Below are positions 6,517 through 11,358 of a stretch of DNA of 11,358 nt, in pieces. The translations under genes were made by a program, and so were the position numbers. The notes beneath the pieces are model-generated. The model saw only the letters and a list, made by a program, of their open reading frames with translations, was not told where the DNA came from and did no database searches. Each line of letters begins with the position of its first letter. Positions within the stretch are counted from its first letter, which is position 1. Origin of the DNA: a bacterium (lineage in GTDB: Bacteria; Cyanobacteriota; Vampirovibrionia; Obscuribacterales; Obscuribacteraceae); assembly GCA_030431355.1 (NCBI GenBank), contig JAUIJG010000156.1:1-11358 (forward strand). The letters are read 5' to 3'.

Positions 6517-6562
6517 TTTGTTCAGGTCCTCTCAGAACTTTCTCTTCCCAATGAAAGACTGC

Positions 6563-6593
6563 ATTATAACCGCTTCTTCATCGGACATGTCTC
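6563..6593 (-). promoter_or_regulatory. Candidate promoter of the coiled-coil protein gene
   Basis: The minus strand carries an exact TATAAT (6563-6568). The best -35 match, GAGACA (6588-6593), is 19 bp away, slightly wide. The start of transcription would lie about 40 nt before the GTG. Confidence 0.4.
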
Positions 6594-6597
6594 ACTC

Positions 6598-6623
6598 TGA
6601 CAACCGGAGCCCCGGTATTGTCA
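6598..6623. promoter_or_regulatory. Ten-base-pair dyad in the divergent promoter region
   Basis: TGACAACCGG (6598-6607) pairs with CCGG (6612-6615) and TTGTCA (6618-6623) around an AGCC loop, with a 2-base TA bulge. No U-tract follows on either strand, so it is not a standard terminator. It lies just upstream of the minus-strand -35 and about 45 bp upstream of the plus-strand -35, as expected for an operator serving both genes. Confidence 0.4.
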
Positions 6624-6667
6624 ATGGCATCATCAGAGAGACATTGCAAAGCATTTGTGCTGATTCA

Positions 6668-6696
6668 TTCCAATACAATTAGAAATTAAATATAAT
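6668..6696 (+). promoter_or_regulatory. Candidate promoter of the TPR protein gene
   Basis: An exact TATAAT (6691-6696) lies in an AT-rich stretch, with a weak -35, TTCCAA (6668-6673), 17 bp upstream. The implied leader is about 45 nt. Confidence 0.45.
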
Positions 6697-6747
6697 AGAG
6701 TCCGCTTCGCTGATCTGTTTCCCAAAAGAAGTGTCAAGGATACGAGC

Positions 6748-8487
6748 ATGGTTCGAAAAGCCTCCCTGGAGAAAGCCAGCAAACAGTGGCTGAAATACAA
6801 GGAATCCGCTGACAAAGCGATTAGTGAGGGTAATTATGAACTGTCCGAGTCCGTTCTCTTTGCGGCATTGACTGAAGCCCAGGACTATTTCAATGAGACT
6901 GATTTTCAGTATTTATACACCCTGGAGAAGCTTGTCCAGTCCTTATGGTTTCTTGGGCGCTTCGATGAAGCCATTGAGCACTGCCAGAAACTTGTAGACA
7001 TTCATGAGAAAAATGCGAATGAAGTAGAGCCTGTATCCAGGCTGAGCTATACCATCAACCTTGCCATGGTTTATCATGCCGCCAGAGAATATTCCTTGTC
7101 CGATGCCTGTTACGATAAAGCCACCAACCAAGGTATTGAAATTTTTGGTGGAAGCCATGTCATTGTTGAGAAAATAATGGGTCTGCACGCAGACTTGCTG
7201 GACAAAGCTGGTATGCAGGAGAAACTTGCCAACCTGGGAACGATACCGAAAGTAATCACCACAAGTGATTGGCTTCCCAGTGAGGTTCTGCGAATGATCA
7301 AAGATTCCCTTGGTCAGGAAGTAGTTCAACAACAGCCAAGCTCCGGTTCTGCCGGCTCGGACTCATCGGCACTGAGATCGGCACCACCGTCTCTCAGACA
7401 AAATGGCAGCCCCTTTAAATTGCCTCCAAGTTCCACAGACATAAAACCGCAATCGCCTCCTCCTCCTCCGCAGATCAAGGAGACAATCGGTTCAAGCAAC
7501 CAGTCCGGCAACATGATAGAGAGACTGCAAAGGGTCTCCGGACAGTCCCGCTCTCAAAACACACCTCCTCCGCTGCCGGACGCGGACGATAACTCAGCAG
7601 AAGAGATAGAGACAAATCTGCCACCAACATCATATACGGTATCAGTCAATCCTGGTCCCGGAGAGATCGCTGTTTGCTTGTCAAAGGCAGAGGCGGAAGC
7701 AATATTTTTGAGCAATCAACATACAGCCAGGTCGAACCAGGACTCCGGCGATATAGAAGTTGCGGTCCTTTTACATTCCATAAATTTAAAACTTTTGGAC
7801 AGATTAGGTTTGAAGAATGAGATGCTTCTAGAAACCATAGACGCGCTCATACAATTGAAGCAGCATATGGGTCTGAACAAAGAGGCGGTCGACCTGGCCA
7901 GATCATCTTTCGAACTAAAAAAAGACCTTCTCTCCGAAGAGAATATCGAAGTGGCCCATTCCGCCAACAAGCTGGCCGGCCTATATTACAGCCTCGGCTA
8001 TTTGGAAGAAGCGGTCGAGTTGTCGGAGTACTGCCTCAAACTTTATACCGATCTGCTGGGTGTTGAGCATGCCAGTGTGGCAAGCAGTCTGCACAATTTG
8101 GCCACTCTTTATCACGTACAAAAAAAATACGAGTTGGCTGAGTCTAAATACAAAGAGTGCCTGGAGCTGAAAAATAGGATCTTCGGGTCCAATCATCCAT
8201 CCACATCCAGACTTTTGAAAAGCTACGCGGAGCTGTTACGTGAAACCCATAGAGAAGCAGAAGCGGAGCATATGAGCACCATGGCCATGGGCATGATTAC
8301 CGGTTCCTGGAAATCAATTACAGAAGAAGACCTTGCCCAGAAAGACAACGCGCCGGCCGCCACCGGCGAAGCAGAAGAAGAGCTTTGTGAAAATTGCAAA
8401 CTTCCCACGGAAGGTCAGGCTACATGCAAGATCTGCGGTCATAAATCCAGAAGACGATCCACGGCCTCATTCGGCGACCTTAAGTAG
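6748..8487 (+). CDS. TPR protein with Pro-rich linker and C-terminal zinc ribbon
   Basis: A 579-residue soluble protein with no signal peptide or membrane helix. An N-terminal helical TPR block spans about 5-160 (for example LVQSLWFLGRFDEAIEHCQK). A low-complexity Ser/Pro/Gln linker spans about 193-300, including five consecutive prolines near 237-241. A second TPR block of kinesin-light-chain type spans about 335-515; its repeats are typified by VEHASVASSLHNLATLYHVQ and KYELAESKYKECLELKNRIFG. The C-terminus has a zinc ribbon, Cys547-x2-Cys550-x9-Cys560-x2-Cys563, then a basic tail. TPRs bind peptides or proteins, so an adaptor role is likely; the partner is unknown. The ATG has AAGGA seven bases upstream and a candidate promoter. 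The pseudokinase gene follows 168 bp downstream on the same strand, making it a candidate partner. Confidence 0.85.
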   Translation: MVRKASLEKASKQWLKYKESADKAISEGNYELSESVLFAALTEAQDYFNETDFQYLYTLEKLVQSLWFLGRFDEAIEHCQKLVDIHEKNANEVEPVSRLSYTINLAMVYHAAREYSLSDACYDKATNQGIEIFGGSHVIVEKIMGLHADLLDKAGMQEKLANLGTIPKVITTSDWLPSEVLRMIKDSLGQEVVQQQPSSGSAGSDSSALRSAPPSLRQNGSPFKLPPSSTDIKPQSPPPPPQIKETIGSSNQSGNMIERLQRVSGQSRSQNTPPPLPDADDNSAEEIETNLPPTSYTVSVNPGPGEIAVCLSKAEAEAIFLSNQHTARSNQDSGDIEVAVLLHSINLKLLDRLGLKNEMLLETIDALIQLKQHMGLNKEAVDLARSSFELKKDLLSEENIEVAHSANKLAGLYYSLGYLEEAVELSEYCLKLYTDLLGVEHASVASSLHNLATLYHVQKKYELAESKYKECLELKNRIFGSNHPSTSRLLKSYAELLRETHREAEAEHMSTMAMGMITGSWKSITEEDLAQKDNAPAATGEAEEELCENCKLPTEGQATCKICGHKSRRRSTASFGDLK

Positions 8488-8521
8488 TTTCACTGAATCC
8501 AATACCAGACCCTCAAAAATT

Positions 8522-8554
8522 TATGGGACCCTCGTTAAAAATCGCGGTCCCATA
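8522..8554. repeat. Perfect 9-bp inverted repeat between the TPR and pseudokinase genes
   Basis: TATGGGACC (8522-8530) and GGTCCCATA (8546-8554) are perfect complements around a 15-base loop. No T-run follows the right arm, so a classical intrinsic terminator is not supported; it may be an mRNA-stabilising 3' hairpin or an operator. The upstream bases GACCCTC and AAAAAT recur inside the element. Confidence 0.5.
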
Positions 8555-8580
8555 GGCACAGTGCGGTGTTGCAGGCTCTA

Positions 8581-8609
8581 TGAATATATTCTGCTAGATT
8601 GAATATATT
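8581..8609 (+). repeat. Duplicated TGAATATATT box upstream of the pseudokinase
   Basis: The ten bases TGAATATATT occur at 8581-8590 and again at 8600-8609, 19 bp apart, 47-75 bp before the preferred ATG. They may be two AT-rich protein-binding sites or part of a promoter. No well-spaced -35/-10 pair was found here. Confidence 0.4.
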
Positions 8610-8655
8610 AAGGGCACAATTATCTATAAGAAATAACTATTTTAGTTTTTTGAAT

Positions 8656-11325
8656 ATGGCAGGCAGCGAAGACAATCTCCAGGACGCTGAGACTCAAACG
8701 GAGTCTTCCTATGACGTTCGCTATGAAATCAAGACAGCCGATTTGCCCGAAGGCGTTATCGAAGCCTTTGACAGCGAAACTCGTCAGTTAGTCCATATAA
8801 AACCTCTCCCTGAATTCAGCCAGGAGGAGGCGGAAGAAGATTTCCTCCCCCAGGCGGAGCTGGTGGCAAAGTTGAAGCACCAGAATCTCATCCGCGTAAT
8901 GGACTATGGCATCAATGCTGACAGAGTCGCCTTCCTTGTCTTCGAGAAATTTGAAGGGACAAATCTCCGTGATTTCATTAAGGACAACGGTCCCCTGGAG
9001 ATTGAGAAGGCTATTGATTTTTCCATAAAAGCGATCGAAGGACTCAAATACCTTCATGGCAAAGGCGTTATGCACGGCAGCATTTCTCTTCTCAATGTCC
9101 ACCCGTTCAGGGAATTGAAGAGCATGCCCTTGAATCTTAAAATCAGCGGACTACTCGATATCTATCCAAACGAGTATCGCGAGTACGAAGAAGATTCCCT
9201 TACCGTAGAACCTTTCTACAGTCCGGAGCAACTGGAGACAGAGCAGGCCGATTTCAGAACTGACGTATTTTCACTCGGCTGTTTGATCTACTCGGTGATC
9301 ACAGGACACAGTCCGGACATGGAAGCCCTTTATCAGGCCAATGATAGCGAAGAGATCCTGGCGGTAGTTCAAAGTGAGCAGATACCGACAGGACTGGAGA
9401 GCATCATTGAAAAGTGTGTCGCCAGAGAACCAGATGAGCGCTTCCAGGATCTCAGCGAGTTATTGGGAGCATTGAAAGCGGTAAAGCTCTCCACTAAGAA
9501 AAAGTCAGCTGGGGATAAGATTGAGAAGCCTTCGAAAAAAGAAGACAATGAGAATGAAAGTTCAATCGAAGTCCCACAAATAGATGATCTACTCGCTCTA
9601 GATGAACTGGAAGATGAGCAAATTGTAGATGACAAACAAGTTTCAGATGATGTCGTCGATGAATCCGAAATTAAAGAGGAAGGCGATGCTCCAGTTCAAG
9701 AAGAGGCAAAAGAGGCAAAAGAGCCAGAGAATCTTGAAGAAGAAGATGATGATGAAGGATCTAAGGAAGATTTACCAGAATCCGATGAGCTTGAATTAGA
9801 AGCCGAGGATACAACATTCTCCGAGGAGGCAGAAGCCGATTCAGAAGAAGAAAGCGAAGAAGAATCACCAAATGAGTCTTCAGATAAGTCTTCAGATGAA
9901 TCGGGGTCCGAAGGGGCCGTAGAAGATGTCGAAGAAGAAGTATCGAAAAACAATACCATAGAAGATTTAAAAGATGATATCGAAGAAGAGTCTGAATCGG
10001 CAAAGGAAACAGATTCGCTGCAAGAATCGTACGATAGAGACGATAAGGAAGATCAAGAAGAGCTTATTGAGCTTGACCAGGACAAGCCGGAAGAGCCAGA
10101 AAAAGAGGCAGAGTCCGAAACAGAGACAGTATTAGAAACCGAGTCGAAAGAAGAGGACGAGGACGACGGTGAACCAGGTCATTCAGTCGAAAAAGAGTTG
10201 GATGAAGAAGAGAAGAAAGTACTTCTAGCCAACCTGTTTGCCGGAGAAGCCGAATTTCCAGAAGAGCCCGAATTCGAAACTGAGTCAGATCCGGCCCATA
10301 AAGAAGAGAAAGTAGACGAGAAGGATCTGGAGAGCACCATCAAAGATATCTCGGTTCCTGCTGAAGCGCTGGATGAGCCCGAGGTAAAGAGCTCCGCCAT
10401 CGAAGAAGATTTAGATGAGAAAAAGCTAGAAAGTACCTTGATGGAGATTCCGGTATTTGAAGCGTCTCTAACAGAGAGCCTCTCGCCGGAAGAGCCTCAG
10501 GATCAACTGGAAGAAGAAATTGTCAAAAAATCTCCCGAAGTGGAAGAGCAAGAGAAGCTCGAAAGCACTTTGATGGAAATTCCTGTATTCGAAGCTCCGC
10601 TCACTGACTCATTAGTCTCCGACAGCGATTCCACTTCAATGAAAGAGGTAGAAGCCGGTAAAGAAGAAGACCTGTTATCGAAAGAAGAGCAGGAAAAGTT
10701 AGAGAGCACCCTGATGGAGATCCCGGTCTTCGAAGAATCACTCACCTCTGTCGCTCCACCGGATTCGCTGCTTAGTACAGATAAGACAGAGAAGCAGAAT
10801 CTCTCCGAGAATGAAAGAAGGCTGAGCAAGACCCTGACTGAAATTCCAGCCTTCGACGCTGAGCTTTCCCTCACCCAACCACCCCAACCCGAAGAGCAGG
10901 CACCGGTTAGGGAGCCGGCAAGCAACGTCAAAAATACCGGATCCTTGAGGAGCCTGATAGACAAAAGTGGCAAGCAAAGCTCTTCAACTATTAAAAAGTT
11001 CACCGGCAAACCAAGGGTAAACGCTGCCGGAATTCAAATAAATGATTCCGAACCGGAACCAGGCACTACCGGCGACGGGGTTCAGTTGACCCTTCCCCAG
11101 GAGATCGAAGACAGCACAAATAGTCTCGAAGACCAGATAAATCAAGATCGTCAGAAGTTGGAAGAAAGCCTCGAAGATTCGACAACGCCCGATCCGAACG
11201 CTTCGCCGGGTGCATCGCCCGCCGATCCGAATGCCCCACTAAGTCCGGTAGATGGTTCCGATATTCCGCAAACAAATGACGGAACGCAGACAACTCCGCC
11301 GCCGCCGTCAGACTCCGATATTTAA
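8656..11325 (+). CDS. Predicted Ser/Thr pseudokinase with long acidic repeat tail
   Basis: An 889-residue soluble protein. Residues about 20-280 follow the bacterial Hanks-type kinase fold: VHIK with Lys49, FLPQAELVAKLKHQNL (63-78), an SPE at the APE position (189-191), DVFSLG (203-208) and Arg262. The catalytic features are gone. There is no GxGxxG loop, the alphaC Glu is Gln66, HRD is HGS (140-142), the catalytic-loop Lys is Ser144, and DFG is replaced by residues without Asp near 164-167. About 290-720 is extremely Glu/Asp/Ser-rich and surely disordered. Five KLESTLMEIPVFE-type motifs begin at 557, 590, 634, 681 and 722. The end is Pro/Asp-rich. A TTG at 8599 would add 19 residues; the ATG at 8656 is preferred because the extension is AT-rich non-conserved sequence, though neither start has a good SD. 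Likely a binding scaffold. Confidence 0.82.
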   Translation: MAGSEDNLQDAETQTESSYDVRYEIKTADLPEGVIEAFDSETRQLVHIKPLPEFSQEEAEEDFLPQAELVAKLKHQNLIRVMDYGINADRVAFLVFEKFEGTNLRDFIKDNGPLEIEKAIDFSIKAIEGLKYLHGKGVMHGSISLLNVHPFRELKSMPLNLKISGLLDIYPNEYREYEEDSLTVEPFYSPEQLETEQADFRTDVFSLGCLIYSVITGHSPDMEALYQANDSEEILAVVQSEQIPTGLESIIEKCVAREPDERFQDLSELLGALKAVKLSTKKKSAGDKIEKPSKKEDNENESSIEVPQIDDLLALDELEDEQIVDDKQVSDDVVDESEIKEEGDAPVQEEAKEAKEPENLEEEDDDEGSKEDLPESDELELEAEDTTFSEEAEADSEEESEEESPNESSDKSSDESGSEGAVEDVEEEVSKNNTIEDLKDDIEEESESAKETDSLQESYDRDDKEDQEELIELDQDKPEEPEKEAESETETVLETESKEEDEDDGEPGHSVEKELDEEEKKVLLANLFAGEAEFPEEPEFETESDPAHKEEKVDEKDLESTIKDISVPAEALDEPEVKSSAIEEDLDEKKLESTLMEIPVFEASLTESLSPEEPQDQLEEEIVKKSPEVEEQEKLESTLMEIPVFEAPLTDSLVSDSDSTSMKEVEAGKEEDLLSKEEQEKLESTLMEIPVFEESLTSVAPPDSLLSTDKTEKQNLSENERRLSKTLTEIPAFDAELSLTQPPQPEEQAPVREPASNVKNTGSLRSLIDKSGKQSSSTIKKFTGKPRVNAAGIQINDSEPEPGTTGDGVQLTLPQEIEDSTNSLEDQINQDRQKLEESLEDSTTPDPNASPGASPADPNAPLSPVDGSDIPQTNDGTQTTPPPPSDSDI
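10324..10857 (+). repeat. Five spaced copies of a 13-residue coding motif
   Basis: Copies lie at 10324-10362, 10423-10461, 10555-10593, 10696-10734 and 10819-10857, spaced 33, 44, 47 and 41 codons apart within the acidic tail. Copies 2-4 encode exactly KLESTLMEIPVFE. Copy 1 is divergent (DLESTIKDISVPA) and copy 5 is RLSKTLTEIPAFD. Pairs of the three identical copies differ at 6-8 of 13 codons, all synonymously. The spacers between them are not conserved. Confidence 0.9.
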
Positions 11326-11337
11326 ATAGGTTTTATT

Positions 11338-11358
11338 ATGAAATATCAAAAAATTCTA
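11338..11358 (+). CDS. Possible start of a downstream gene (truncated by the window)
   Basis: An ATG twelve bases after the pseudokinase stop opens a frame of seven codons (MKYQKIL) to the window edge. TAGG lies 7 bases upstream as a weak ribosome site. The short spacing suggests co-transcription with the pseudokinase. Too little is visible to name the product. Confidence 0.35.

Noticed and set aside
6117..6554. Plus-strand frames opposite the coiled-coil gene
   Set aside because: These are antisense readings of a Glu/Lys/Ala-rich coding sequence, giving Ser/Phe/Leu-rich translations; the minus-strand gene has a signal peptide, SD and promoter.
8599..8655. TTG start extending the pseudokinase by 19 residues
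   Set aside because: The extension is AT-rich, overlaps the duplicated TGAATATATT box and has no upstream SD; the ATG at 8656 is more economical, though not proven.
9369..11009. Several Ser-rich minus-strand frames opposite the acidic tail
   Set aside because: They arise from antisense reading of GAA/GAG/GAT codons and have no start signals or domains.

Overview
The window looks like chromosomal DNA of a bacterium with moderate GC content (about 47-49% by eye). It carries ordinary housekeeping or accessory genes separated by unusually long, structured intergenic stretches. The mix of kinesin-light-chain-type TPR proteins, a Ser/Thr-kinase-like protein with a long acidic tail, a LRV-repeat protein, an exported S10 carboxypeptidase and a class I fumarase resembles Obscuribacterales-like Vampirovibrionia (Melainabacteria). 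Planctomycete-, acidobacterium- or myxobacterium-like lineages are not excluded. This assignment is an inference from gene content, not a database match.

Layout. 1-806 (+): 3' half of a class I fumarate hydratase gene. 807-1129: no convincing gene; short degenerate repeats and a GT tract. 1130-1570 (-): small LRV/HEAT-like repeat protein with a perfect Shine-Dalgarno (SD) sequence that can fold into a hairpin. 1571-2059: gene-free and rich in inverted repeats. 2060-2938 (+): DUF1963/YwqG-family protein. 3154-3522 (+): unrecognised small protein. 3523-3666: convergent gap with a G-quadruplex motif. 3667-5403 (-): secreted serine carboxypeptidase (S10). 5689-6093 (+): YchJ/SEC-C protein whose leader holds a triple 12-bp tandem repeat. 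6142-6516 (-): exported coiled-coil protein. 6517-6747: divergent promoter region with two exact TATAAT boxes and a strong dyad. 6748-8487 (+): TPR protein with a Pro-rich linker and C-terminal zinc ribbon. 8656-11325 (+): predicted pseudokinase with a very long acidic tail. 11338-end (+): possible start of another gene.

How the genes may work together. Most genes here look independently transcribed, and strand switches are frequent. The one suggestive pairing is the soluble TPR/zinc-ribbon protein followed 168 bp later by the pseudokinase. Its kinase fold has lost the glycine loop, the alphaC Glu, the HRD Asp and the DFG Asp. Its tail carries five spaced copies of a 13-residue motif (KLESTLMEIPVFE) whose three central copies are identical in protein but differ at many synonymous sites. 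That points to a conserved multivalent scaffold or binding platform, and it is the most interesting signal in the window. The second is the SD-sequestering hairpin in front of the LRV-repeat gene.
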